Source: Kitasatospora sp. NBC_01246
GTDB taxonomy: Bacteria; Actinomycetota; Actinomycetes; Streptomycetales; Streptomycetaceae
Direction of reading: 5' to 3'
Length of the DNA stretch: 64,000 nt
Assembly (NCBI RefSeq): GCF_036226505.1
Contig: NZ_CP108484.1
Coordinates: 8,155,501 to 8,219,500, forward strand
This document shows positions 9,996-20,393 of the stretch, in pieces. Each line of letters begins with the position of its first letter. Positions within the stretch are counted from its first letter, which is position 1. The notes beneath the pieces are model-generated. The model saw only the letters and a list, made by a program, of their open reading frames with translations. It did no database searches and had not been told where the DNA came from. The position numbers and the translations under genes are program-made.

Positions 9996-10024
9996 GGGGG
10001 GACGGCCCGACCGGCCGTCCCCCC
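9996..10024 (+). terminator. Hairpin between mbtH and exporter genes
   Basis: A perfect 12-bp inverted repeat (9996-10007 with 10013-10024) with a 5-nt loop lies 10 bp after the MbtH stop. There is no clear T-tract. It may end or attenuate transcription so that the exporter genes are made at a lower level than the synthetase. Confidence 0.6.
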
Positions 10025-10065
10025 GCCCCGTATTCGAATCAGTGACCAGACGGGCGAGCGATCGA

Positions 10066-11919
10066 GTGAGCGATGTGAGCAACCGACAGACGGAACCCGC
10101 CGCGGGGCCCCAGGACGGCCTGACGGCCGAGGAACTCGCGGACGAGGACCTGGCGCCCGGAGCACTCTCCCCGGAGCGCCGCCGTCGGGCCCGCGCCCTG
10201 CTGCGAAGCTCCCTGCGGCCCCACCGGGCCACGGTGGCCGCGGCGATGGTGGCGGCGGCGATCCGCCAGATCGCCCTCCTGGCCGTGCCGTGGTGCGTCA
10301 GCCAGGCCCTGGACGAGGGCATCAAGCCCGGCGACGGCGGGGCCCTGCTGCTCTGGTCCGGCGCCGCCGCCGGCGCCGCCGCGGTCCAGTTCGTCGGCCT
10401 CTACGGCTGGCAGTACTGGGCCGGCTACGCCGATGCCAAGGTGGGCGCCGACCTGAGGGGCCGACTGCTGCGCCACCTCTCCGGCCTGGACCGGGCCGCG
10501 CTCGCCTCGCGCGGGCACGGCGACCTCGCCATGCGCGCGACCCGCGACACCGACCTGGTCCGCGAGTGGGTGCACGGCCTGGCCGTCTGGGTGGTGCTGG
10601 CCACCACCTTCGTGGTCCTGCTGCCCGCCCTCGCCGCCCTCGACCTGACCCTGCTGCTGGTCACCCTGGCGACCCTGCCGTTCCTGGTCTGGGTCAACCT
10701 CCACTTCCCCAAGCGGTTCGCCGCCGCCAGCGGTGAGCTCTCCCGGGCCCACAGCGAACGCGCCGACGCCGTCGCCGACCTGCTCCAGGTGGGCACCGGC
10801 CTGCGCGGCACCGGCGGCCACCGGCCCCTGGTCGACCGCCACCACACCGCCAGCGCCGACGTCACCGATCGGACCGTCGTCGCCGCCCGGGTGGAGGCCG
10901 GCTGGGCGGCCGTGGCGCCGTTCGTCCCCCGGCTCGCCGTCGCGGCCGGCGTCGGCATCGGCGGCCTGGCCGTCCTCGACGAGCGGCTCTCCATCGGCGA
11001 CCTGGTCGCCTACACCTCCTGGATGGCGATCATCACCCTCGCCACCCGGGTCCTGGTGGACCGTCTGCTGGAGCGCGGTCAGGCCGACGTCGCGGCCGCC
11101 CGGATCGACGAGGCCCTGTGCATCCGCCCGGTGGTCGCCGAACCCGCCTCCGACCGGGCGGTGGACCTGCCCGCCTCCGGCACCCTGGTGCTGGCCGGCG
11201 CCACCGCCGTCCGGGACGGCCGGACCGTGCTCGGCCCGGTCGACCTGGCGGTCGGGGACGGCGAGTTCGTCGCCCTGGAAGGCGCCACCGGCTCCGGCAA
11301 GAGCACCCTGCTGCGCCTCGCCGTCCGCCTCGACGACCCGGACGCCGGAACCGTCTCCTACGGCGGCGTCGACCTGCGCGACGTCCGGCTGGACGAGGTC
11401 CGCTCGCGGATCGCCTACGTGTCCCAGCGGCCGGTCCTGCTCTCCGGCACCGTCGCCGACAACCTCCGGCTCGGCCGCGAGTTCGACGACGCGGCGCTGC
11501 ACGAGGCCTGCCGGACCGCCGGCATCCACGACCAGCTCACCGCGATGCCCGACGGCTACCTGACCGAGCTGGGCGAGGGCGGAACCGCCCTCTCCGGCGG
11601 CCAGGTCCAGCGGCTGGCCATCGCCCGCGCCCTGCTCGGCGACCCCCGGGTGCTGCTGCTGGACGACTCGACCTCCGCGCTGGACACCACGACCGAGAAG
11701 CTCGTGCTGGAACGGCTGCGCGGCTGGTCCGCCGGCCGCACGGTCGTCTTCGCCTCGCACCGCGGCGCCGTCCTGGAGGCCGCCGACCGGGTGGTCCGGC
11801 TGCGCTCCCAGGCGTCCGACGACACCGCCACGACGACCCCCGGCACCCCCGGAGCCGACCCGACCGGAAGGCCCGAGAGCGCCATGACTGCGACCACCGC
11901 GGAGGCGGCCCATGGCTGA
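10066..11919 (+). CDS. ABC exporter half-transporter, subunit 1
   Basis: About 617-residue protein with an N-terminal six-helix membrane domain and a C-terminal ATPase. Walker A is GATGSGKST near residue 406, followed by the signature LSGGQ, Walker B ending LLLDDSTSALD, and an ASHR H-loop. The residue after Walker B is Asp rather than the catalytic Glu, typical of the degenerate site in heterodimeric exporters. It pairs with the next gene (8-bp overlap). In siderophore loci such pairs resemble IrtAB or YbtPQ and move siderophore or ferric siderophore. The start is uncertain: GTG at 10066 or 10075. Confidence 0.9.
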   Translation: MSDVSNRQTEPAAGPQDGLTAEELADEDLAPGALSPERRRRARALLRSSLRPHRATVAAAMVAAAIRQIALLAVPWCVSQALDEGIKPGDGGALLLWSGAAAGAAAVQFVGLYGWQYWAGYADAKVGADLRGRLLRHLSGLDRAALASRGHGDLAMRATRDTDLVREWVHGLAVWVVLATTFVVLLPALAALDLTLLLVTLATLPFLVWVNLHFPKRFAAASGELSRAHSERADAVADLLQVGTGLRGTGGHRPLVDRHHTASADVTDRTVVAARVEAGWAAVAPFVPRLAVAAGVGIGGLAVLDERLSIGDLVAYTSWMAIITLATRVLVDRLLERGQADVAAARIDEALCIRPVVAEPASDRAVDLPASGTLVLAGATAVRDGRTVLGPVDLAVGDGEFVALEGATGSGKSTLLRLAVRLDDPDAGTVSYGGVDLRDVRLDEVRSRIAYVSQRPVLLSGTVADNLRLGREFDDAALHEACRTAGIHDQLTAMPDGYLTELGEGGTALSGGQVQRLAIARALLGDPRVLLLDDSTSALDTTTEKLVLERLRGWSAGRTVVFASHRGAVLEAADRVVRLRSQASDDTATTTPGTPGADPTGRPESAMTATTAEAAHG

Positions 11920-13642
11920 GCAGCCCCTGCTCCAGGACGAGGCGGACCACCGGGGGGTGCTGCGCCGGGCGGCGCCGTACCTGCGCCCGCACCGGGCCCG
12001 GCTCGTCGTCGCGCTGCTGGTCGGCCTCGCCGACTCCGCCGCGCTGGTCGCCGTCGCCCCGCTGGTCGGCGTGGCCGCCTACGCGCTCGACCACGAGGAC
12101 CGCGGCGGCCTCGGCCTGGCCGTCCTGCTGCTCGCCGTGTTCGCGGTCGGCCAGCTGGTGCTGGCCCGGGTCGGCGAACTGCTGCTGATCCAGGGCGGCG
12201 AGCAGGTCGTCCGCACCCTGCGCGAGCAGTGCGTGGAGAACCTGGCGACCGCGCCGCTGCGCTTCCTGGAGACCCACCGCAGCGGCGAGCTGCTGCGGCG
12301 CTCGACCGGTGAGGTCGCCGCGCTGGCCGCGTTCGTCCGGCTGCACCTGCGCAGCCTGGTCGCCTCGGTGGCGACCCTGGTCTTCACCCTGGTGATGCTG
12401 GCCTGGTACTCCTGGGTGCTGCTCCTCGTCCAGCTGGTCGTCTTCGTCCCGCTGACCCTGCTGGTCACCCGCTGGTTCCAGCGCGACGCCGGCGCGGCCT
12501 TCGGCGCCAAGGCCGGCGCGGAGGCCACCGTCGCGGCCACCTTCTCCGAGACCCTGACCGCCCGTGAGGCCCTCCAGACCTCGCGCGGCCTGGCCGGGTG
12601 GACGCGCCGCTTCGACGGCGAGAACACCCGGGCGGTGCACGCCGCCCGCCGGGCGCTGCGGGTGGAGAACCGGATCGACCTGGTGAGCCTGATCGAGGGT
12701 CTGGCCCTCGTGGTGCTGCTGCTGGTCGGCGGCTGGCTGGTCGTGCGGGGCACCCTGACCATCGACGCCGTGGTCGTCTTCGTGCTCGCCAGCCGCAACC
12801 TCTTCGACTCCTTCGCCGACCTCTCGCAGCTGGTCGGCGAGGTGCAGACGGCGCGCACCGGCCTGGCCCGGCTGCTGGACCTGCTGGCGGCGACCGCCCC
12901 CGCGGACCGCCCGAAGACGGCCGCCACCGCCCTGCCGGCCCGGGGCGACCTGCGCTGTGAGGGCGTCGAGTACGCCTACCGGGCGGACGGCCGCACCCTG
13001 CACGGGATCAGCCTGGACTTCCCCGAGGGGAGCCGCACCGGGGTCGTCGGCGAGACCGGCTCCGGGAAGACCACGCTGTCCAAGCTGCTCTGCGGCCTCT
13101 ACCACCCGGACTCCGGCACCGTCAGCTTCGCCGGCACCGACCTCGCGGCCGTGCCCGAGGCGGAGCTGCGCCGCCGGATCGTGCTGGTGCCGCAGGAGGT
13201 GCGGATGGTCACCGGCACGGTGGCCGAGAACCTGGCCCTGGTCCAGGGAGCACCGGACCGCGCGGCCATCGAGCGGACGGTCGACCAGCTGGGCCTGCGG
13301 GCCTGGCTCGCCGAACTGCCGGGCGGTCTGGACGCGGAGGTCGGGCTGCGCGGCGGCAACCTGTCGGCGGGGGAGCGGCAGATCCTCGGCCTGGTCCGCG
13401 CGGTGCTGGCCGACCCGGCCGTCCTGGTCCTCGACGAGGCGACGGCCGACATCGACCCGGCCACCGCGGCCCGGCTGGAGCACGCCCTGGACGAGCTGCG
13501 GGCGGACTGCACGCTGATCGTGATCGCGCACCGGCCGGCCACCATCGCGCGGCTGCCCCGCGTCGTCCGGCTGGACGGCGGCCACCTGGTCGGTGACGAA
13601 CCGGCAGGTGGGCGGTCGATCGGGGCGACGCGACTGGTCTGA
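11912..13642 (+). CDS. ABC exporter half-transporter, subunit 2
   Basis: 576-residue partner of the preceding half-transporter: a six-helix membrane domain, then an ATPase with Walker A GETGSGKTT near residue 380, an LSAGE signature and Walker B LVLDEATADID carrying the catalytic Glu. The LSAGE signature and intact Glu complement the degenerate site of subunit 1, so the two should form an asymmetric heterodimer. The ATG overlaps the end of the upstream gene. An iron box lies 6 bp beyond its stop. Confidence 0.92.
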   Translation: MAEQPLLQDEADHRGVLRRAAPYLRPHRARLVVALLVGLADSAALVAVAPLVGVAAYALDHEDRGGLGLAVLLLAVFAVGQLVLARVGELLLIQGGEQVVRTLREQCVENLATAPLRFLETHRSGELLRRSTGEVAALAAFVRLHLRSLVASVATLVFTLVMLAWYSWVLLLVQLVVFVPLTLLVTRWFQRDAGAAFGAKAGAEATVAATFSETLTAREALQTSRGLAGWTRRFDGENTRAVHAARRALRVENRIDLVSLIEGLALVVLLLVGGWLVVRGTLTIDAVVVFVLASRNLFDSFADLSQLVGEVQTARTGLARLLDLLAATAPADRPKTAATALPARGDLRCEGVEYAYRADGRTLHGISLDFPEGSRTGVVGETGSGKTTLSKLLCGLYHPDSGTVSFAGTDLAAVPEAELRRRIVLVPQEVRMVTGTVAENLALVQGAPDRAAIERTVDQLGLRAWLAELPGGLDAEVGLRGGNLSAGERQILGLVRAVLADPAVLVLDEATADIDPATAARLEHALDELRADCTLIVIAHRPATIARLPRVVRLDGGHLVGDEPAGGRSIGATRLV

Positions 13643-13647
13643 CAATA

Positions 13648-13666
13648 CGAGGTTAGGCTAACCTAA
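13648..13666 (+). promoter_or_regulatory. Iron box (DmdR/IdeR-type operator)
   Basis: This 19-bp site matches the actinobacterial iron-box consensus at 17 of 19 positions, with a complete TTAGGCTAACCTAA core. It lies about 95 bp upstream of the siderophore-interacting protein gene and just after the exporter stop. It should repress the reductase/permease operon when iron is sufficient. Confidence 0.9.
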
Positions 13667-13760
13667 TCGGAAGTGGGTGCTGGTGCCGCTCCCCGTTCAC
13701 CGGGGGGCGGCTCCCGCGCCTCCCGGCCTGCGCACACCTCCCACCGGATTGGGCTGACCG

Positions 13761-14588
13761 ATGACCACCGAAACCGCGCCGCCGCGCATGCGGATCGTTC
13801 GCCACCCGCTGAAGTACCGCCTGCTGGAAGTCCGGCGGGTCACCCGGGTCACGCCCGGCACGGTGCGGGTCACCTTCGGCGGTCCCGACCTCGAAGGTTT
13901 CTGCGAGCAGGCCCCGACCGACCACGTGAAGCTCTGCTTCGCCGAGGACGGGGCCGCCCTGCCGGTCGCGCCGGTGGTCGAGAACGACACCTGGATGGAC
14001 GCCCCGGTCGAGCCGATCACCCGCGACTACACCGTGCGCCACTACCGGCGGGCCGAGCAGGAGCTCGACATCGACATGGTGCTGCACGGCAGCGGCGTCG
14101 GCTCCAGCTGGGCCGAGGCCGCCGAACCCGGCATGCGGCTGGGCGTCCTGGGCCCGCGCGGGTCGGAGGAGATCCCCTTCGTCCACGACTGGTACCTGCT
14201 CGCGGCCGAGGAGACCGCCATCCCGGCGCTCGGCCGCTGGCTGGAGATGCTCCCCGCCGGCGTCAAGGTGATCGCCTTCGCCGAGGTGCCCGGGCCCGAG
14301 CACGAGCAGGTCTTCGAGACCGCCGCCGACGCGACCGTCACCTGGCTGCACCGCGGCGACGCCCCGGCCGGCAGCACCGACCTGCTGGAGCGGGCCGTCC
14401 GCGCGGCCCAGCTGCCGCCCGGCCTGGGCTTCGCCTGGGTCGCGGGTGAGGCCAACGCCCTCAAGCCGATCCGCCGTCACCTGCGGGCGGAGCGCGGCCT
14501 GGACCGCCACCAGGTCGACGTGGACGGCTACTGGAAGCGTGGCGTCGCCAACCACGACCACCACGAGGGCGAGCACGAGCACGCATGA
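13761..14588 (+). CDS. Siderophore-interacting protein (flavin ferric reductase)
   Basis: 275-residue protein of the SIP/ViuB family, cytosolic FAD enzymes that reduce iron from imported ferric siderophores. The N-terminal FAD-binding beta barrel includes RDYTVRHY near residue 87. The C-terminal NAD(P)H-binding half ends in WVAGEANALKPIRRHL, typical of the family. The last residues are His-rich. The ATG stop/start overlap with the next permease and the upstream iron box place it in an iron-repressed uptake operon. Confidence 0.95.
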   Translation: MTTETAPPRMRIVRHPLKYRLLEVRRVTRVTPGTVRVTFGGPDLEGFCEQAPTDHVKLCFAEDGAALPVAPVVENDTWMDAPVEPITRDYTVRHYRRAEQELDIDMVLHGSGVGSSWAEAAEPGMRLGVLGPRGSEEIPFVHDWYLLAAEETAIPALGRWLEMLPAGVKVIAFAEVPGPEHEQVFETAADATVTWLHRGDAPAGSTDLLERAVRAAQLPPGLGFAWVAGEANALKPIRRHLRAERGLDRHQVDVDGYWKRGVANHDHHEGEHEHA

Positions 14589-15658
14589 CGACCGCCACTG
14601 CGCCGCGCGCCGCGGCTCCCGCCGCGGCCGGGGCGAAGACCACCCCGCCCGGGCGGATCGGCACCGGCCGGCGGCTGGCCTGGCTCCTCGGAGCACTGGT
14701 GCTGCTGGCCCTGCTCGCCCTCGCGGGCATCGCGATCGGCGCCCGTTACATCCCGCCCGGCCAGGTCCTGCACGTCCTGTTCCACCACGAGCCCACGTCC
14801 GAGGACTGGATCGTGGTGCACCACGCGCGGATCCCGCGCACGCTGCTCGGCATCGCCGTCGGCGCCGCCCTCGGGGTCGCCGGCGCGATGATGCAGGCGC
14901 TCACCCGCAACCCGCTGGCCGACCCCGGCCTGCTCGGCGTCAACGGCGGCGCCGCCGCGGCCGTCGCGGCCGGGACGGCCCTGTTCGACCTGCGGAGCTT
15001 CCACTCCTACGTCTGGTTCGCCCTGGCGGGCGCCGCCGTCGCGGCCCTGGTGGTGCAGATCCTCGGCGGCGGCGGCCGGGCCTCGGCGACCCCCGCGCGC
15101 CTCGCGCTGGCCGGAACCGCCGTCACCGCCGTGCTGACCGCCTTCGTCAACGGCCTGATCCTGCTCGACCCGCTGACCCTCAACCGGTTCCGGTTCTGGC
15201 AGGTCGGCACGCTGGCCGGCGTCGACTCCGCGGTGCTCGGCCAGGTGCTGCCGTTCCTGGCGGCCGGCGCAGCGCTCGCCCTGCTGCTCGGCCGTCCGCT
15301 GAACGCCCTCGCCCTCGGCGACGACGCCGGGCACGCGCTGGGCGCCCACCCGGCCCGCACCCGGGCGTTCAGCCTGGTCGCCGTCACGCTGCTGTGCGGC
15401 GCCGCCACCGCGGCGGTCGGCCCGATCGCCTTCGTCGGCCTGGCCGTTCCGCACCTCGCCCGCCACGTCTGCGGCCCGGACCAGCGCTGGATCATGCTGC
15501 TCTCGGCGGTCCTGGCCCCGGTGCTGCTGGTCGGCGCGGACATCCTCGGCCGGGTGCTCCTGCACCCGGCGGAGCTCCAGGCCGGCGTGGTCACCGCCTT
15601 CATCGGCGCGCCGCTCTTCATCGCCCTCGTCCGCGGCCGAAGGATCGCCCGATTGTGA
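14585..15658 (+). CDS. FecCD-type iron-siderophore permease 1
   Basis: 357-residue polytopic membrane protein of the FecCD/BtuC family. The short basic N-terminus is followed by about nine to ten hydrophobic helices and the family motif GxxMQxLTRNPLADPGLLG near residue 100. It forms the membrane channel of an importer with the next gene and, probably, the FecE-like ATPase at 17319-18137. The start overlaps the flavoprotein stop (ATGA). No substrate-binding lipoprotein is encoded nearby. Confidence 0.94.
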   Translation: MTTATAPRAAAPAAAGAKTTPPGRIGTGRRLAWLLGALVLLALLALAGIAIGARYIPPGQVLHVLFHHEPTSEDWIVVHHARIPRTLLGIAVGAALGVAGAMMQALTRNPLADPGLLGVNGGAAAAVAAGTALFDLRSFHSYVWFALAGAAVAALVVQILGGGGRASATPARLALAGTAVTAVLTAFVNGLILLDPLTLNRFRFWQVGTLAGVDSAVLGQVLPFLAAGAALALLLGRPLNALALGDDAGHALGAHPARTRAFSLVAVTLLCGAATAAVGPIAFVGLAVPHLARHVCGPDQRWIMLLSAVLAPVLLVGADILGRVLLHPAELQAGVVTAFIGAPLFIALVRGRRIARL

Positions 15659-16767
15659 ACAGCCCCCTGACGGTCCCCCGGCCCGCCCCACCCGTCGTGA
15701 CCGGGCCGGACGGGCCCGCCGCCCGGCCCCCCGTCCCGCTGCGCGCGCTGCGGCTGCCCGGCGGGCGCTCGCTGCGCTGGCACCGGCGGGCGACGGTGGT
15801 CGGCGGGCTGCTGGTGCTCGCGCTGCTCGGCGTCTGCGCCTGGCTGCTGACGGCCGGTGACTACCCGCTGCCGGTCTCCGACGTGATCGACGTGCTCACC
15901 GGCGGCGGCGTCCGCGCGGACCGCTACATCGTCATGGAGGTGCGGCTGCCGCGGCTGCTGACCGCCCTGCTGGTGGGCGCCGCGCTCGGCCTGGCCGGCG
16001 CGCTCTTCCAGACGCTCGCCCGCAACCCGCTGGGCAGCCCGGACGTCATCGGCTTCACGGTCGGCTCGGCCACCGGGGCGCTGGCGGTCATCCTGGTGAT
16101 CGGCGGCAGCGCCGCCACCGTCGCCTTCGGCGCCGTGGTGGGCGGGCTGGTCACCGCGTTCCTGGTCTACCTGCTGGCCCGGCGCGGCGGCACCCAGGGC
16201 TACCGGCTGGTGCTGGTCGGCATCGGGGTCAGCTCGCTGCTCTCCTCGCTCAACGCCTACCTGATCGCCCGGGCCTCGTTCAGCGACGCGCAGAGCGCGG
16301 CGGTCTGGCTGACCGGCAGCCTCAACGCCCGGGGCTGGGAGCACTGCGGGCTGATGGCGCTCGCGCTGGCCGCCCTGCTGCCGGCGGCGGTGCTGCTCGG
16401 CCGCCCGCTGCGGATGCTGGAGATGGGCGACGACGCGGCCTCCTCGCTCGGGGTGCGCACCGAGCGGGTGCGGATCTGGCTGGTGCTGATCGGCGTCGCG
16501 CTGACGGCCGCCGCCACCGCCGCGGCCGGCCCAATCCCGTTCGTGGCGCTGATCGCCCCGCAGGCCGTCCGCCGGCTGACCCGGGCCACCGGCCCCAACC
16601 TGGTGGGCTCCGCGCTGCTGGGCGCGGTGCTGCTGGCCGTCAGCGACCTGGCGGCGCAGCGCCTGCTCGCCCCCACCCAGCTGCCGGTCGGTGTGTTCAC
16701 CGGCGTGGTGGGCGGCTGCTACCTGGTCTGGCTGATCGCCGGTCAGTGGCGGGCCTCGCGCGGCTGA
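15655..16767 (+). CDS. FecCD-type iron-siderophore permease 2
   Basis: 370-residue second permease of the FecCD family, with a 50-residue Pro-rich N-terminal extension before the first helix. It has the motif LFQTLARNPLGSPDVIG near residue 120 and the ASSLGVRTERVRIWL cytoplasmic segment that contacts the ATPase. GTG at 15655 overlaps the upstream TGA. The two permeases should form a heterodimer. A very strong terminator follows. Confidence 0.94.
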   Translation: MNSPLTVPRPAPPVVTGPDGPAARPPVPLRALRLPGGRSLRWHRRATVVGGLLVLALLGVCAWLLTAGDYPLPVSDVIDVLTGGGVRADRYIVMEVRLPRLLTALLVGAALGLAGALFQTLARNPLGSPDVIGFTVGSATGALAVILVIGGSAATVAFGAVVGGLVTAFLVYLLARRGGTQGYRLVLVGIGVSSLLSSLNAYLIARASFSDAQSAAVWLTGSLNARGWEHCGLMALALAALLPAAVLLGRPLRMLEMGDDAASSLGVRTERVRIWLVLIGVALTAAATAAAGPIPFVALIAPQAVRRLTRATGPNLVGSALLGAVLLAVSDLAAQRLLAPTQLPVGVFTGVVGGCYLVWLIAGQWRASRG

Positions 16768-16770
16768 CCC

Positions 16771-16824
16771 CGTACAGCCGAAGTCCCCGGGTCCGATCAC
16801 GGGCCCGGGGACTTCGGCTGTACG
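16771..16824. terminator. Bidirectional terminator, perfect 21-bp stem
   Basis: Arms 16771-16791 and 16804-16824 are perfectly complementary over 21 bp, with a 12-nt loop. The hairpin lies between the convergent permease (stop at 16767) and GNAT (stop at 16834) genes and can serve both strands. Confidence 0.9.
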
Positions 16825-16833
16825 GCGGCGGTC

Positions 16834-17322
16834 TCAGCCCTCCAGCGTCCTGAGGAAGACCAGGGAGCGGCGGGCCGGGTCCAGCCGGTCGGCCCAGGCC
16901 CGCGGCGCGAGCACGGCCGGGATCTCCTCGAAGCCGTAACGGCGGAAGAGCGCTCCGCCGCCGGTGCTGGCGGTGACGAGGGTGCGCACCCCGTGCCGCC
17001 CGGCCTCGTCCAGCAGGGCGTCCAGGAGCTGCGAGCCGAGGCCCGCGCCGCGCAGGCCCTCGCGGACGCAGAAGTTGTGCACCAGCCCCGGGGCGGGGTG
17101 GGCCGGGAGCTCGGGGGCGAGCAGTCGCAGTGCCACGCAGCCGTCCGGTCCGGACGGGCCGTCGACCAGGAGGAAGCGGTCCTCCGGCGAGCGGTAGTCG
17201 GCCGGCCGGCGGCGGCGCAGCTCACCCGAGACCATGGACGGCTCGGAGAGCGCGAAGAGCGCCGCCGCGTCGGCCGCCGTCGCCCGCCGTACCGGCAGGG
17301 TTCCGGTACCGGTGCGGCTCAC
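16834..17322 (-). CDS. GNAT acetyltransferase, last gene of the dhb operon
   Basis: 162-residue GCN5-family N-acetyltransferase. The acetyl-CoA loop reads CVREGLRGAGLGSQLLDALL, followed by a C-terminal ALFRRYGFEEI strand and turn. GTG at 17322 overlaps the FecE-like stop as GTGA, so it is coupled to siderophore uptake and catechol genes. It is shorter than, and unlike, the IucB/MbtK-type hydroxyornithine acylases. A role in siderophore tailoring or protection is inference from position only. Confidence 0.85.
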   Translation of the reverse strand: MSRTGTGTLPVRRATAADAAALFALSEPSMVSGELRRRRPADYRSPEDRFLLVDGPSGPDGCVALRLLAPELPAHPAPGLVHNFCVREGLRGAGLGSQLLDALLDEAGRHGVRTLVTASTGGGALFRRYGFEEIPAVLAPRAWADRLDPARRSLVFLRTLEG

Positions 17323-18137
17323 CTGGTCCTCGACCGGTGTCCGGGTGCCATCGGGACCACCAGCGGGGTACCGGTCTGCGGGTCCTCGATCACCTGGCAG
17401 GGCAGGTCGAAGACCTTCTCGACCAGTTCGGCGGTGACGATCTCGCCGGGCGGGCCCTGCGCCACCACCGCGCCGTCCCGCATGGCGATCAGGTGACTGG
17501 CGTAGCGGGCGGCCTGGTTGAGGTCGTGGAGCACCGCGACGAGGGTGCGGTTCTGCTCCTCGTGCAGCCGGGCGCACAGGTCGAGGACCTCGACCTGGTG
17601 GGCGATGTCGAGGAAGGTGGTCGGCTCGTCGAGCAGCAGCAGCGGGGTCTGCTGGGCGATGGCCATCGCCAGCCAGACCCGCTGGCGCTGGCCGCCGGAG
17701 AGCTCGTCGACGAAGCGGGCGGCGAGGGTGTCGACGTTGGTGGCGGCCATCGACTCCGCGACCACCCGGTCGTCCTCCCTGGACCACTGCCGGAACAGCC
17801 CCTGGTGCGGGTAGCGCCCGCGGGAGACCAGGTCGGCCACGGTGATGCCGTCGGGCGCGGTGGAGCTCTGCGGGAGCAGGCCCAGCCGGCGGGCGAGTTC
17901 CTTCGAGGGCAGCGCGCTGATCTGCTCGCCGTCCAGCAGGACCCGGCCGGCGGCCGGCTTGAGCAGCCTGGCGAACGCCCGCAGCAGGGTGGACTTGCCG
18001 CAGGCGTTGGGGCCGACGATGACGGTGAAGGAGCCGTCCGGCACGCCGATCGACAGGTCGGTCGCGATGGCGCGGTCGCCGTAGCGCAGCGTCACGTGGT
18101 CGGCGTAGAGCCGCCCGGACTCCTCGGGCGCGGTCAC
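17319..18137 (-). CDS. FecE-type siderophore ABC importer ATPase
   Basis: 272-residue cytosolic ATPase of iron-siderophore importers. Walker A is GPNACGKST near residue 40, the signature is LSGGQRQRVWLAMAIAQ, Walker B is LLLLDEPTTFLD, and the H-loop is VLHDLNQAARY. It is encoded convergently to the two FecCD permeases it most likely energises. GTG at 18137 overlaps the dhbB stop (GTGA), with GGAGG four bases upstream. Confidence 0.94.
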   Translation of the reverse strand: MTAPEESGRLYADHVTLRYGDRAIATDLSIGVPDGSFTVIVGPNACGKSTLLRAFARLLKPAAGRVLLDGEQISALPSKELARRLGLLPQSSTAPDGITVADLVSRGRYPHQGLFRQWSREDDRVVAESMAATNVDTLAARFVDELSGGQRQRVWLAMAIAQQTPLLLLDEPTTFLDIAHQVEVLDLCARLHEEQNRTLVAVLHDLNQAARYASHLIAMRDGAVVAQGPPGEIVTAELVEKVFDLPCQVIEDPQTGTPLVVPMAPGHRSRTR

Positions 18138-18766
18138 GAGGCCTCCAGGAGCTGGTCGGTGGTCAGCACGACGGCGCACTTCTCGGCGGCCCAGCGCAGG
18201 CCCTCCAGGTGCTTCTCGGCGGAGAAGTCGGCGGTGGCGTCGGCCACCACGAAGGCCTGGATGTCGCGGCTCCAGGCGTCGGCCGCCGTCATCAGCACGC
18301 CGATGTGGGCGTAGACGCCGACCAGCACCAGTTGGTCGCGGCCGGACCGGGCCAGGATGTCGGCCAGTTCGGTGCGGGCGAAGGCGCTGTACTTCCACTT
18401 GAGCAGCAGGGTGTCGCCCTCGGCCGGGGCGACCGCCTCCGGGACGGCCTGCGCCCACGCGTCGGCGGGCAACCCGGGCCCCCAGAAGTCCAGTTGGAGG
18501 CCGCGCTGCTCGGGGGTCTGCCCACCGCGCTGGTGCGAGTAGACGACGGGCACGCCGTTCCCGCGGGCGTACTCCAGGACCTGGGCGGTCCGGGCGAGGG
18601 CCGGGGCCAGCGGCGGGCCCTCGGCGGGGAACGCGGACAGGAAGTAGTTCTGCAGGTCGTGGACGAGCAGGACGGCCCGGGCGGGGTCGACCCGCCACGG
18701 GACCTTGGGCGCGGGGAGCTGGTCGACCCGCGGGGGATCGTACGGGGCGATGGTGGGCAGAGCCAT
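18134..18766 (-). CDS. dhbB: Isochorismatase (no aryl carrier domain)
   Basis: 210-residue isochorismatase of the EntB/DhbB type, converting isochorismate to 2,3-dihydro-2,3-dihydroxybenzoate. Visible motifs are LLVHDLQNYFL with the catalytic Asp, a Lys in LLLKWKYSAFARTEL, and the GVYAHIGVLMTAADAW segment. EntB and DhbB are near 285-310 residues with a C-terminal aryl carrier protein. Here the protein ends at the catalytic domain, so a separate carrier must exist. It sits between dhbE and the importer ATPase in one operon. Confidence 0.95.
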   Translation of the reverse strand: MALPTIAPYDPPRVDQLPAPKVPWRVDPARAVLLVHDLQNYFLSAFPAEGPPLAPALARTAQVLEYARGNGVPVVYSHQRGGQTPEQRGLQLDFWGPGLPADAWAQAVPEAVAPAEGDTLLLKWKYSAFARTELADILARSGRDQLVLVGVYAHIGVLMTAADAWSRDIQAFVVADATADFSAEKHLEGLRWAAEKCAVVLTTDQLLEAS

Positions 18767-18800
18767 GGTGTCTGGACTTGCTCTCTTCCGGGGCGGAGCG

Positions 18801-20389
<1,589 letters not shown>

Positions 20390-20393
<4 letters not shown>

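Noticed and set aside
10039..11913. 624-codon open frame antisense to the ABC exporter
   Set aside because: Shadow of the ATPase gene; no domain, and the plus-strand gene has all Walker motifs.
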